A DNA stretch of 45,821 bases from the NCBI GenBank assembly GCA_964484465.1, contig CAZAFL010000026.1, forward strand, positions 1 through 45,821, read 5' to 3'. Both the position numbers and the translations under genes were made by a program. This document shows positions 23,342-32,712 of this stretch, piece by piece. Positions within the stretch are counted from its first letter, which is position 1, and the number at the start of each line of letters is the position of its first letter. Source of the DNA: CAZAFL01 sp964484465. Lineage in GTDB: Bacteria > Bacteroidota > Ignavibacteria > UBA10030 > SZUA-254. The notes beneath the pieces were generated by a model. The model was not told where the DNA came from. It did no database searches and worked only from the letters and a program-made list of their open reading frames with translations.

Positions 23342-25243
23342 TCAACGACCGGAGGATATCGGTTTAATCAAAGTACTGAGCAGATCCGGTTTGCTCTCCT
23401 CACGCTCCAGAAATGGGTATCGATCACCGCGATGGTAATCTACTGAATATGTCTTGAAGAATTCCCCGTTTGCAGCAAGTAACTCCATCGGGTTCGTGGT
23501 ATGAGTAGCTTCCCGGATAGCCGCGCGAATAATTTCTTTTGAAAATTTCCTGCCATTGACTGCAATAAGCTTCATTCCGGGTGCTATGCCGGCTGAAGCT
23601 GCGGGGGTTCCAGGAACAACATCGTTCATTGTGCCGTCTTCGCTGATGCTTACTCCGAGTGAGTACCATAAATCAGTGGTTTTGTTTCTCTTCTCAGCCG
23701 CAGTTTGCATGCTGTTTGGAGTGTCTTTGTATGTTAGCTTCCACCCGCCTTTTTCGATGCCGCCAAGCGGCGCATGAGGGTTAAGGGAGTTGAGCCTCTC
23801 TTTCAGAAAAGAGTCCCAATCGTAGGGTACTATTTCCTTCAGACCAGTCACGACATCTTCAAATGTATACGTTTTGATTTTTGGTCCGCTGTCCTGACCG
23901 CCGCCATGAAAATTCCGGCAGAAATCGTTCAAACTTTTTTCCCCATTTGTCATTTGACGAATCATCATGTCTGTCTCCAGCCAGAGGAGGTCGCCCTCGT
24001 CATAAAAATCGGTGCCACGGCGGAATGATTCCCAATCGCTACGCCCGTAGTACAGAAGTTGCGCTTCATCCGCTGCATCCTGAAGCGGGCGCCATGATCT
24101 GCCAGGACGGTTATCCAGCCGGGCGGCGAGTAACGCAAGGTCTTCCCTGTACTCCTCTGCAGTCCGCAAACCAGACCTCGCGGCAAGAAGTTTGCCGAGA
24201 TACTGGGTCAACCCTTCATACACCCATAACAGCTCACCTTTCATCGGCGTAGAAAAATCTCCGGTGGCGAGCCCTGCGGGACGCCGGTATTTCCCATTCC
24301 ACGAATGAACAAATTCGTGCGGAAGAAGCGTCGCCGCCAGTTTCCGCAAATCGTCATCAATCAAAGTTCGTTCCGCAACACGGTCGTCGCTCGACTGATG
24401 GTGTTCCAGTCCGAAGTGCGCTACCTGGTCGCTTAATGTAAATAAGAAATCATAGTGATCGTAATGATGTGCGCCAAAGAGTGAGGTCGCTTCTTTAACT
24501 AAGTTTTCATATGCATTCACCTGTTCCGTGTTGATGTTGAGCGCGTCATCACCATCGCTTGCCAGATCGAGGAAATGTGGAGTAGAAGATCCCGCTGAAA
24601 TATCCACACGCCGAAAGTGAGCGCCCGCTAGAACAGGAGAATCGATAAGCATGGTGAGCGATACGGGTTTGAAACGAATCGAGCCGTTTGATTCCTGTTC
24701 GACTTGCAGGGCACTTCCGAATTTCCAGCCGTTTGGAAGCATGACTCCGGGTGTCACAATGATAGCGTCGGGCGTTACGTTTTTAGGGTAGAGTATAACC
24801 TGATTCCAGCTTAACACCACAAGTTGTGCCGATGAAGACGCACCTGAGGAGAAACCTGCCGCTTCGGGCGGCAACAGGAAATCGAACACAAGGGTAAGAT
24901 CACGTCCACCCTGCGGGATTTCACAGTGAATTGCGTACATGTCCTCGAGGTCGCGCCGCCATGACACGGTTTTTCCGTTTGCTGTGAGGTGTAATCCTGC
25001 AAGGTCAATGACCGGCCCTGTGGGCCCGTGTTCCCCGGGAATCCATTGCGGGTATAAGAGGGTGAGTTTTCCCGGCTGTACCGACATGCTCTCTTTTGCA
25101 TGCAATATCTTTCGAGGTGCTTCAGTTGCATCCACTGCGAGAGTGATAGTCGCTTTGTATTCCCTGCAATATGCCGTTTGAAATGTTAATGCCAGCAGTG
25201 CAATCTGAAGTTGCATAAAGAACGCAATCCATTTGTAGTTCAT
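23342..25243 (-). CDS. M61 family peptidase with PDZ domain
   Basis: This 633-residue secreted protein (signal about residues 1-26) is of the M61 glycyl-aminopeptidase family. It has an N-terminal beta domain with PQWIPGEHGPTGP, the family mark GLEHHQS, and the zinc site HEFVHSWNGKYRRP near residue 309. The third ligand Glu is in YEGLTQYLG, and a C-terminal PDZ domain lies at about residues 520-600 (GTPAASAGIAPGMKLIAVNG). It likely trims peptides in the periplasm. TAGGAG lies seven bases before the ATG. It follows the polymerase gene by 69 bases on the minus strand. Confidence 0.93.
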   Translation of the reverse strand: MNYKWIAFFMQLQIALLALTFQTAYCREYKATITLAVDATEAPRKILHAKESMSVQPGKLTLLYPQWIPGEHGPTGPVIDLAGLHLTANGKTVSWRRDLEDMYAIHCEIPQGGRDLTLVFDFLLPPEAAGFSSGASSSAQLVVLSWNQVILYPKNVTPDAIIVTPGVMLPNGWKFGSALQVEQESNGSIRFKPVSLTMLIDSPVLAGAHFRRVDISAGSSTPHFLDLASDGDDALNINTEQVNAYENLVKEATSLFGAHHYDHYDFLFTLSDQVAHFGLEHHQSSDDRVAERTLIDDDLRKLAATLLPHEFVHSWNGKYRRPAGLATGDFSTPMKGELLWVYEGLTQYLGKLLAARSGLRTAEEYREDLALLAARLDNRPGRSWRPLQDAADEAQLLYYGRSDWESFRRGTDFYDEGDLLWLETDMMIRQMTNGEKSLNDFCRNFHGGGQDSGPKIKTYTFEDVVTGLKEIVPYDWDSFLKERLNSLNPHAPLGGIEKGGWKLTYKDTPNSMQTAAEKRNKTTDLWYSLGVSISEDGTMNDVVPGTPAASAGIAPGMKLIAVNGRKFSKEIIRAAIREATHTTNPMELLAANGEFFKTYSVDYHRGDRYPFLEREESKPDLLSTLIKPISSGR

Positions 25244-25312
25244 GAGAAACTCCTACAGTTGTTTATGTTCCAGGATAATTTCTTTCCCGATACGTTTTGA
25301 CGATCGCAGAGG

Positions 25313-26536
25313 TTATTCATCGCTTTCAGTTTTCAGGTCAGGGACGTAGTTGAATGCAATTCTCATCGGTGCGGATTCCAGCGCTTCGAAAGCACCGCCA
25401 AAATAGATTGTATTTTTCCCGTACCGCAGGTTGAGCCCGTCGAGCGCGGCATTGAATGCCGGTGAAGATTTTGAAAACCTGAATAACGAGGGGGGGAGGT
25501 GTTTTTCCTCGTTCAGCCGCAATAGAGTTACGCTTACCTTTAACGGAATAACGTCGAGAATTGGCTTGCGTTTCCAGAGAGTCATTAACCCATCCAGTAG
25601 TCGGATGGTATCCTGCGTTTGGTCAAACGTGATCTCGTCCTGCCAGCGTGGTCCGTTGATGTATCGTACACCGACTTGAAGACTTCCGGCAGTGTAACCG
25701 TATCTTCGCAGCCGCATTGCTGCTTTCTGAAGCAATCTGTTAAGAACGGCAAATGCTTGTTCATCGTTGCGCATGGGCGGCGGCAGCACGTGAGAGTGTC
25801 CCACGGATGATTTTCTGGTCGGAGGGTCATAAAGAATTTCACCGCGGAGTTTCGCATATATTCGCTCGCCCTCGATCCCGCCCCACACCTTGCGTAATAA
25901 CGCCTTATCAGCGGTGCACAAATCTTTTACAGTATAGATGCCGTCCGTATTGAGTCGCTGCTTCATGTTTTTCCCGATACCCGAAAGATCTTCCAGAGAG
26001 AGATTGAAGAGGCATTGAGGGAGGTCGTTGTTGTCAATCACCACACAGCCGTCAGGTTTTTGCATGTCGGAAGCGGTTTTCGATAAAAAAAGATTTGGTG
26101 CGATGCCGATGGAACTTCGGAGTTCAGAGCCGACTGTTGAAGCAATTGTCTCCTTAATGTGTTTTGCAAGCGCAACAGCACGCCCGCGTTCCTGCTGACT
26201 TCCCGTCAGCGTGCATGCCATTTCATCGATGGAAAGCACAGAGTGAACAGGGAGGCATGAATCGATTGCCTGAAAAAGCTTATGATGATATTCAATATAT
26301 ACGGCAGGTCTTGCTTCTAAAACCTTGAGGTCGCTGCACAAAGCTTTGGCTTCGCGGACAAGAGTCCCAGTTTTGATACCGAATTTTTTTGCTTCGTAGC
26401 TGGCGGCAACACAACTGGTTGTATCAGCCATGACGGGCACAACGACGACGGGTTTCCCCCTAAGTTCGGGATACAGCTGTTGTTCTACTGATGCAAAATA
26501 CGAATTAAAATCAACGAAAAGGAAACGGAGTGCCAT
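25313..26536 (-). CDS. Y-family DNA polymerase (DinB/UmuC-like)
   Basis: This 407-residue translesion polymerase copies damaged DNA with low fidelity. The palm catalytic residues are in FVDFNSYFASVEQQL and LSIDEMACTL. The fingers segment SYEAKKFGIKTG, the thumb helix-hairpin-helix DLSGIGKNMKQRLN and a little-finger domain are present. Its layout sits between Pol IV and UmuC-type proteins, and no umuD gene is adjacent, so no symbol is given. No LexA-like operator was recognised upstream. It lies between two peptidase genes with no shared function. Confidence 0.92.
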   Translation of the reverse strand: MALRFLFVDFNSYFASVEQQLYPELRGKPVVVVPVMADTTSCVAASYEAKKFGIKTGTLVREAKALCSDLKVLEARPAVYIEYHHKLFQAIDSCLPVHSVLSIDEMACTLTGSQQERGRAVALAKHIKETIASTVGSELRSSIGIAPNLFLSKTASDMQKPDGCVVIDNNDLPQCLFNLSLEDLSGIGKNMKQRLNTDGIYTVKDLCTADKALLRKVWGGIEGERIYAKLRGEILYDPPTRKSSVGHSHVLPPPMRNDEQAFAVLNRLLQKAAMRLRRYGYTAGSLQVGVRYINGPRWQDEITFDQTQDTIRLLDGLMTLWKRKPILDVIPLKVSVTLLRLNEEKHLPPSLFRFSKSSPAFNAALDGLNLRYGKNTIYFGGAFEALESAPMRIAFNYVPDLKTESDE

Positions 26537-26645
26537 GTTCTGTTTATTATCCGGGGCGTTAAGGGTTTCACTCAGTTAGCACATTGTATGTTCGTAAATT
26601 TATTAAAGAATTGCAACAGAAGTGGAAATGCCTGTTAAAGGTTTG

Positions 26646-26709
26646 GAAGAAAAACAAACCGGGGGAGTCTTCTTCCGCCATAAACAGGCTGGTAATAAAA
26701 CTTCCCCGG
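26646..26709 (-). terminator. Possible terminator after the S46 peptidase gene
   Basis: On the minus strand CCGGGGAAGT (26709-26700) can pair with ACTCCCCCGG (26668-26659) with one mismatch. The intervening 31 bases hold a smaller stem, and a T-rich stretch follows. It lies 29 bases past the peptidase stop, in the 201-base spacer before the polymerase gene. No other feature was seen in that spacer. The large loop makes it less certain. Confidence 0.4.
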
Positions 26710-26737
26710 ATGATAATGAACGCTACGGAGATGCAGG

Positions 26738-28903
26738 TTATTGTATCTTCAGTTCATTTAAGATGTTTTGGGCGTTCGAAAATTTATCCAGAACAAAGAG
26801 TACATACCTGGCATCGACGCTGATTGTGCGGTTGAGCGGTTCCTGGAAAACATAGTCGCCGACCACTGACTCCCAGTTTCCATCGAAAGCAAGTCCGATG
26901 ACTTCTCCTTTACCGTTGATGACCGCACTTCCGGAGTTTCCTCCGGTGATGTCCAGGTCAGCAAGGAACGCAACCGGTACATCACCGAGCGACTTGTCTG
27001 CATACGGGCCAAAGTCTTTCTTCTCCCACAACTCGCGGAGCTTTGGCGGAACGATAAACGGGTCTTCACCGGTTTCTTTTTCCATTACCCCGCCGAGTGT
27101 GCTTTCATAATTGTAATGGACTGCATCTCTTGGGTTGTATGATTTTACCTGTCCGAAGGTAAATCGCAGTGTCCGGTTCGCGTCGGGATAAATATCTGGT
27201 CCCATCCATGCCATCATTGCCTCCATTAACGTTCTTCGTTGCAGGCCAATCTGCGCGTTGAACTTCGCTGTTCGTGCCTGAAGCGGGATGTTCGTCTTAT
27301 CGAGGTCGATAGCGAATTTCACAAATTTGTCATCCCGGATGTCGTCGGCAGATTTCATCATCAGTTTGTTGCACCCGTCGGGCGTCGTGAGTTTTGTATC
27401 TGAGTATAACTCATCGACAAATTTCTTCACCGCCCGGTCACGGTCTTCGCCGGTTTTGTTGCCGACAATATTCCGGATTGCTTCAATCTCCTGGTTGACA
27501 GGAAGCTCGGCAGCTTTCTGGATAAGCACTGTCATGATCTCTTTATCGACAGAGACGTCAACAATCTTAAAAACCGTACCGATAAACTCCTTCAGGTCGT
27601 TTGTGTTTTTCTCGGGAGCCCTGACAGCGCCCGTCGAATCCTTTATGAATGAGTTCGCATATTCTTTGAATTGTGCCGCCGTTCTCAATACATCTATGCC
27701 TGAGAAGAATTGACCCATGACGATTTGTTGTTGATTAAATGATTTCAGGTCATCATATGTTTTTGAAATATCGGAAAGAACTGTTCCGTATTTTGCGTTC
27801 AATTCAGGCTTTGAAGAAAGGAATTGGCGGAATTTTGATTCCTCATCCTGTCGTAATTTGAGGAGGTCCGATCGTCTCATTCCTTCCAGAGTACCCTGAT
27901 AATTTTTGTATCCGTTTGCGAGGCCTCGCCACCGGTTGGCAAATTTGATTTCGACTGCACGGTCCTTTTTGCCTGCTGCCTCCATAATATCCATTCGTTG
28001 TTTGTACACGTTAATAGTGAGCGGTAAAGTTTCGTCCTTTGCGAGCTGGATTTCGGGAGAAGTACGGTACCGGAATGTTCTTCCCGGGAATCCCATAATC
28101 ATTGCGAACGACCCCTCTTCATATCCTTTCATTGAAATCGGAAGGAATGTTTTCGGATGGTACGGGACATTCTCCTTGGAATATTTTGCCGGCTTCCCGT
28201 CGGGACCGACATAGGCACGCATAAAAGCAAAATCGCCGGTATGCCGGGGCCAGTACCAGTTGTCCACTTCACCGCCGTAGTTCCCGATTGCCGACGGGGG
28301 GGCATACACAAGTCGCACGTCGCGAAGTGCCTCATACGTGTAGAGAATGTATTTGACGCCGTTGAAGAGTTCCGAAACCCGACACTCATAATCAGTTGTT
28401 CCTTTTTCGGTTTTTTCGACTTCCCGGGATTTTGCCTGGATTGCTTTTGCCCTTGCATCGGCGGACATTGAGTCATTGACTGCGCTGAGGATATCGTTCG
28501 TCACGTCCTTCATGCTAACGACGATTCGCGCAGTGTATACCGGAAGCGAAATCTCTTCTTCTTTGGTTTTTGCGTAAAATCCATCTTTCAAATAATCTTC
28601 CTGTACGGATGTGACAGTTTGGATGCCTTCATACGCAACGTGATGGTTTGTAAGGATGAGTCCGTCATTGGAAACGAAGGTACATGTTCCGCCGCCAAGC
28701 AACACAATGGCGTCTTTGAGGCTTGTTCCGTGTGGAGTATAAATCTGGTCAAGCGAGAGTTCAAGTCCGTGCTTTTTCATTTCCCCGAGCGGTAGCTTAT
28801 CGAGGGCGTTGAGAAGCCACATACCTTCATCGGGAGCTTTCCATCCGGTCAGCAGAAGGCACAACGGTGAAAGGATACATAATAGTACAATGATTTTTTT
28901 CAT
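26738..28903 (-). CDS. S46 family dipeptidyl-peptidase (DPP7/DPP11 type)
   Basis: This 721-residue exported serine peptidase releases dipeptides from oligopeptide N-termini, a feeding route of asaccharolytic or proteolytic Bacteroidota. It has a signal sequence (residues 1-23), the catalytic His in LTNHHVAY (His about 87), an Asp in the GEVDNWYWPRHTGDFAFMRA block, and Ser657 in GGNSGSAV. These positions agree with the known S46 triad. The segment FDGN after the Ser suggests the DPP7-like form that prefers hydrophobic residues, but this is a weak inference. The ATG at 28903 has AGAGG upstream. A longer frame exists upstream but lacks sense as a signal peptide. Confidence 0.93.
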   Translation of the reverse strand: MKKIIVLLCILSPLCLLLTGWKAPDEGMWLLNALDKLPLGEMKKHGLELSLDQIYTPHGTSLKDAIVLLGGGTCTFVSNDGLILTNHHVAYEGIQTVTSVQEDYLKDGFYAKTKEEEISLPVYTARIVVSMKDVTNDILSAVNDSMSADARAKAIQAKSREVEKTEKGTTDYECRVSELFNGVKYILYTYEALRDVRLVYAPPSAIGNYGGEVDNWYWPRHTGDFAFMRAYVGPDGKPAKYSKENVPYHPKTFLPISMKGYEEGSFAMIMGFPGRTFRYRTSPEIQLAKDETLPLTINVYKQRMDIMEAAGKKDRAVEIKFANRWRGLANGYKNYQGTLEGMRRSDLLKLRQDEESKFRQFLSSKPELNAKYGTVLSDISKTYDDLKSFNQQQIVMGQFFSGIDVLRTAAQFKEYANSFIKDSTGAVRAPEKNTNDLKEFIGTVFKIVDVSVDKEIMTVLIQKAAELPVNQEIEAIRNIVGNKTGEDRDRAVKKFVDELYSDTKLTTPDGCNKLMMKSADDIRDDKFVKFAIDLDKTNIPLQARTAKFNAQIGLQRRTLMEAMMAWMGPDIYPDANRTLRFTFGQVKSYNPRDAVHYNYESTLGGVMEKETGEDPFIVPPKLRELWEKKDFGPYADKSLGDVPVAFLADLDITGGNSGSAVINGKGEVIGLAFDGNWESVVGDYVFQEPLNRTISVDARYVLFVLDKFSNAQNILNELKIQ

Positions 28904-29035
28904 AAGAAGACCTCTATGATGATTGAAAATAATACGTGAGCAGTTTTCAGGAGCTGGAGACTTTTTTGAAGCCTCAGGAACGGTTTGAATGATGGAAAAT
29001 ATGCAAAAAAAATAGGAATTGTGCAACACATTTTC

Positions 29036-29066
29036 TTGCAAATCTTTCTATTTAATGCTATATTTT
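29036..29066 (+). promoter_or_regulatory. Promoter for lepA-lepB-hemW
   Basis: TTG at 29036-29038, 20 bases, then TATATTTT at 29059-29066, one base from TAnnTTTG. The expected start, near 29072, coincides with the foot of a strong hairpin. The 236-base spacer between the S46 gene and lepA holds only this promoter and the hairpin; no clear promoter was found for the S46 gene. Confidence 0.55.
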
Positions 29067-29073
29067 AAGAAAT

Positions 29074-29103
29074 AATCCCGCCCCAATATACCGGGGCGGG
29101 ATT
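29074..29103 (+). promoter_or_regulatory. Strong 5' leader hairpin of lepA
   Basis: AATCCCGCCCC (29074-29084) and GGGGCGGGATT (29093-29103) form a perfect 11-bp stem with an eight-base loop. It starts about where transcription should begin and ends 36 bases before the lepA ATG; the following stretch is T-rich. It may be an attenuator, a 5' mRNA stabiliser, or a terminator insulating the divergent S46 gene. Confidence 0.65.
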
Positions 29104-29139
29104 CTTGTATTTTCGATTTTTTTGACATTTCTTCCGTTC

Positions 29140-30936
29140 ATGGATCACATTCGAAATTTCTGCATCATCGCTCATATCGATCACGGCAAATCTACAATTG
29201 CTGACCGGCTGCTCGAAAGAACGGGTACGATTACTGAACGGGAGATGAAGTTCAACCAGGTGCTCGATGACATGGAGCTCGAACAGGAACGGGGCATCAC
29301 CATTAAGCTCCATGCTATCCGGATGCAATACCATGCAAATAACCGGAAGGCGTATACACTTAATCTCATCGATACACCCGGACATGTGGACTTCTCTTAT
29401 GAAGTCTCCCGATCTCTCGCCGCATGTGAAGGTGCACTCCTTGTCGTTGACGCATCGCAGGGAGTTGAGGCGCAAACAATCAGTAATCTTTACCTCGCAA
29501 TCGATGCAGGGCTCGAAATTATTCCGGTCATTAATAAGATTGATTTGCCAAGCGCGATGGTCGAACCTGTCAAGCATCAAATCATGGATTTAATTGGGTG
29601 CAAGGAGGAAGAAATAATTCTCGCCAGTGCAAAGATGAAAATCGGCGTCGATGAGATTCTTGAAGCGATTGTCAACCGCATCCCTCCGCCGCAAGGTGAT
29701 CCCCAGGCGCCACTTCAGGCGTTGATCTTCGACTCTATTTTTGATGGCTACCGTGGTTCGGTAGTGTACATTCGTGTGTTTCAGGGAACCGTGACGGAAA
29801 AGGACAAGATCAAATTTTTCGCCTCCGATAAGATATTCGATGCCGAGGAAGTCGGTGTACTTGAAATGCATCGTTTGCGGACGAACACGCTTTCTGCCGG
29901 CGACGTCGGCTATCTCATCCCTGGCGCTAAGGATGTTCACGATACGAAAGTCGGAGACACGATTACAAATGCCGACCGCCCGGCAGCTTCCGCTCTTCCT
30001 GGGTATAAGGATGTTAAGCCGATGGTCTTTGCAGGATTGTATCCCGTGAATGCGGATAACTTTTCCGAGTTGAGGGATTCACTCGAGAAGCTTCGGCTGA
30101 ATGACGCTTCTCTGATATTTGAACCGGAATCCTCTGTTGCGCTCGGTTTCGGTTTCAGAGCGGGCTTCCTCGGATTACTCCACATGGAGATTATTCAGGA
30201 GCGTCTTGAACGGGAATACAAGCAGGAACTGATTACGACTGTCCCGAACGTGGAATACAGAGTGGTGAAAACAAATAAGGAAGTTGTTCTTGTCGATAAC
30301 CCTGCGCTGATGCCGCCGGCAGGAGAGATTGAACATGTGGAAGAACCGTTCATCCGCGCGCAGATAATTACCCCCGCAGAATATATCGGCAATATCATGA
30401 AACTCTGTACCGACCGGCGGGGGGTGTACAAGAACACAACGTACCTTGACACGACGCGTGCCGACCTTCGCTACGAGCTCCCGCTTTCTGAAATCATTTT
30501 CGATTATTATGATAAACTAAAATCGATGTCGCGGGGATATGCCTCACTCGATTATGATTTTCTCGAATATCGCGAATCCGACCTTGTCAAATTGGATATC
30601 TTATTGAATGGCGAACCGGTCGACGCCCTGTCGACGATCGTCCATCATGAAAAAGCATACGAGTGGGGAAAAAAACTTTGTGCGAAACTTCGGAAGCTGA
30701 TTCCCCGGCAGATGTTCGAGGTTGTTATTCAGGCGGCGATCGGGAGCAAGATCATTGCACGCGATTCCATTTCTCCCATCAGAAAAAATGTTCTGGCGAA
30801 ATGTTACGGAGGCGACATCACGCGCAAGCGGAAACTGCTTGAGAAACAAAAAGAGGGGAAGAAACGTATGAAACAAGTGGGAAGGGTGGAAATTCCCCAG
30901 GAAGCGTTCCTCGCTGTGTTGGCGATGGAAGATTAA
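29140..30936 (+). CDS. lepA: Translation elongation factor 4 (LepA)
   Basis: LepA/EF4 is a ribosome-binding GTPase affecting back-translocation and 30S assembly. The 598-residue protein begins MDHIRNFCIIAHIDHGKSTIADRL (P-loop AHIDHGKS). It has the GITI switch, DTPGHVDF, NKIDLPSA, EF-G-like domains and the LepA-specific C-terminal block SISPIRKNVLAKCYGGD with its Lys-rich tail. The ATG at 29140 gives the canonical N-terminus; an in-frame TTG lies six codons earlier. It is followed by the two signal peptidase genes, as lepA-lepB is in many bacteria. Confidence 0.97.
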   Translation: MDHIRNFCIIAHIDHGKSTIADRLLERTGTITEREMKFNQVLDDMELEQERGITIKLHAIRMQYHANNRKAYTLNLIDTPGHVDFSYEVSRSLAACEGALLVVDASQGVEAQTISNLYLAIDAGLEIIPVINKIDLPSAMVEPVKHQIMDLIGCKEEEIILASAKMKIGVDEILEAIVNRIPPPQGDPQAPLQALIFDSIFDGYRGSVVYIRVFQGTVTEKDKIKFFASDKIFDAEEVGVLEMHRLRTNTLSAGDVGYLIPGAKDVHDTKVGDTITNADRPAASALPGYKDVKPMVFAGLYPVNADNFSELRDSLEKLRLNDASLIFEPESSVALGFGFRAGFLGLLHMEIIQERLEREYKQELITTVPNVEYRVVKTNKEVVLVDNPALMPPAGEIEHVEEPFIRAQIITPAEYIGNIMKLCTDRRGVYKNTTYLDTTRADLRYELPLSEIIFDYYDKLKSMSRGYASLDYDFLEYRESDLVKLDILLNGEPVDALSTIVHHEKAYEWGKKLCAKLRKLIPRQMFEVVIQAAIGSKIIARDSISPIRKNVLAKCYGGDITRKRKLLEKQKEGKKRMKQVGRVEIPQEAFLAVLAMED

Positions 30937-30959
30937 TATTCACTATCGTAGGAGTACGT

Positions 30960-31814
30960 ATGGTAAAATCAGGCGTCAAGGGATGGCTCAGAGAGATGGC
31001 GATTGTATTCGGTGCTTTTCTTCTGCTGAATAGTTTCGTACTGGCCTCATTCGAGGTACCGACAGGCTCGATGGAGAACGAAATTATGACCGGCGACTTT
31101 CTCCTTGTCAACAAATTTGTCTTCGGTGGAACTACTCCCCGGACCATTCCGTTTACGAATACAAGGATACCGTCATTTAAGTTACCGGCATTATGGAGAG
31201 TCGACCGTGGTGATATTATCGTGTTTATTTTCCCCGGAAAACAGGAGGAGGTCATTGCATCAGAGTTTGCATACTATCTCAAACGGGCAGTAGCGATTGC
31301 CGGTGATACGCTGCAAATCATTAACCGCGTTGTGTACGTTAACGGAAAACCGTCGCCGCTTCCTCGCAACATGAAATTCAATAATCCCGCAATCCAGGCC
31401 GGCCTGGTTGACCCGAGAATTTTCCCGAAAGGCTCCCCATTTAGTGAAGATAATTACGGACCCATCGTTGTTCCTAAAAAAGGAGACGTTATCCCGCTCT
31501 CGGCGGACAATTTTGAAAAATGGGAAATTTTCATACGGCGAGAAGGACATTCTGCAGAAATGCGGAACGGGAAAATTTATGTCGACGGGGAAGCGAAATC
31601 AGGCTACAATGTTGAACGAGACTATGTGTTTGGAATGGGAGATAACAGGGACAACAGCCTTGACAGCAGATTCTGGGGGTTCATTCCCGAAAATGATATT
31701 GTAGGAACTCCGTTGATCGTCTACTGGTCGTGGGATCCTGATATTTCCATCAGGGAATTTGGAAGCAAAATGTCTTCCGTGCGATGGAATAGATTTGGGA
31801 CACTGGTGAGATAG
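30960..31814 (+). CDS. lepB: Signal peptidase I (first copy)
   Basis: This 284-residue membrane protease removes signal peptides from exported proteins. It has an N-terminal transmembrane helix (about 12-30), the catalytic Ser37 in PTGSMENEIM, the general-base Lys108 in YYLKRAVAIAGD and box E GDNRDNSLDSRFWGFIP. A long insert between the Ser and Lys boxes (about 55-100) and a second one after the Lys are typical of the Bacteroidota-type enzyme. AGGAG precedes the ATG at good spacing. A second, different copy follows six bases later. Confidence 0.95.
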   Translation: MVKSGVKGWLREMAIVFGAFLLLNSFVLASFEVPTGSMENEIMTGDFLLVNKFVFGGTTPRTIPFTNTRIPSFKLPALWRVDRGDIIVFIFPGKQEEVIASEFAYYLKRAVAIAGDTLQIINRVVYVNGKPSPLPRNMKFNNPAIQAGLVDPRIFPKGSPFSEDNYGPIVVPKKGDVIPLSADNFEKWEIFIRREGHSAEMRNGKIYVDGEAKSGYNVERDYVFGMGDNRDNSLDSRFWGFIPENDIVGTPLIVYWSWDPDISIREFGSKMSSVRWNRFGTLVR

Positions 31815-31820
31815 TTCCTG

Positions 31821-32675
31821 ATGTTAGCAGCCGAATCGATATCAGCCAATAAAGGGTCAGCAAAAAGGAGAAGTGTACTGCGCTCGTGCGCGGAAATTAT
31901 TCTTGTTGCAGTGATTGCAGGATTGATATTAAAGCTTTTTGTTGTCGATGCGGTTGTCGTTCCTTCAGCATCAATGGAATCGACCCTCCTCCCAGGGGAT
32001 TGTGTTGTTGTGAATAAATTGACTCATATGGTGATGTCTCCGGATAACTCGGCAGTTCAGCGGTCTGAGGTTTCCGGATTTAATCTGTCGGCTGTTTCAC
32101 ACCTTCAACGGGGCGATATTGTTGTATTCAGGCTTCCCGATAACGATGTAATCCGCAACTCGGATCACCCCGTGTGCTTTGTCAAACGTTGTATTGCGTT
32201 TGGCGGTGAAACTGTTACGATGAAACACGGAATTGTGTACGTAAACGGAGAGAAGGTTTCTTTTCCGGCGATTGACAACGAAATAGCGTACAATCATAAT
32301 GCCGACCGCACTGATTACGGCCCCGTGTATGTGCCCAAACGGGGAGATATGATTGATGTCCATCGTCAGGATTTTGTCCGGTACGAGAAGCTGATTCTCA
32401 GCGAAGGGCACACACTGGATCGTTCATCATCGCAGGTGTGTATTGACGGAAAACCGGCAAACAGTTATACGGTAGAGCATAGCTACCTGTTTGTCCTCGG
32501 TGATAACCGAGGTCACAGTTACGACAGCAAGGACTGGGGATTTCTTCCGGAGGACAACATCATCGGCAAGGCGGTTATGGTTTACTGGTCGTATAATGGT
32601 CCGGATCGTCCTGGAAAATTCACAGACCTGTTCTCTTCAGTGCGTTGGGAAAGGATTGGGAAGATTGTTTATTAA
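31821..32675 (+). CDS. lepB: Signal peptidase I (second copy)
   Basis: This is a second signal peptidase I of the same length (284 residues) with Ser51 in VPSASMESTLLPGD, Lys122 in CFVKRCIAFGGE and box E GDNRGHSYDSKDWGFLP. The N-terminal cytoplasmic part is longer (about 20 residues, basic) than in the first copy and the sequences differ widely, so this is an old duplication. The two may divide substrates or conditions. All catalytic residues are kept in both, so neither is a pseudo-enzyme. It is followed by hemW after 37 bases. Confidence 0.95.
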   Translation: MLAAESISANKGSAKRRSVLRSCAEIILVAVIAGLILKLFVVDAVVVPSASMESTLLPGDCVVVNKLTHMVMSPDNSAVQRSEVSGFNLSAVSHLQRGDIVVFRLPDNDVIRNSDHPVCFVKRCIAFGGETVTMKHGIVYVNGEKVSFPAIDNEIAYNHNADRTDYGPVYVPKRGDMIDVHRQDFVRYEKLILSEGHTLDRSSSQVCIDGKPANSYTVEHSYLFVLGDNRGHSYDSKDWGFLPEDNIIGKAVMVYWSYNGPDRPGKFTDLFSSVRWERIGKIVY

Positions 32676-32712
32676 CTATTGTTCAGCATACAAATTACAC
32701 TGATTCATTCCA

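Noticed and set aside
23881..24252. Plus-strand open frame of 123 codons
   Set aside because: It is antisense to the M61 peptidase catalytic region and has no ribosome site or recognisable domain.
26584..26855. Two plus-strand frames near the end of the S46 gene
   Set aside because: They begin in the spacer and run into the S46 gene on the opposite strand. There is no ribosome site and they have no conserved motif.
28904..29040. Promoter for the S46 peptidase gene
   Set aside because: TATTTTTT at 29014-29007 has no TTG at 20-21 bases, and no better pair was found, so none is claimed.
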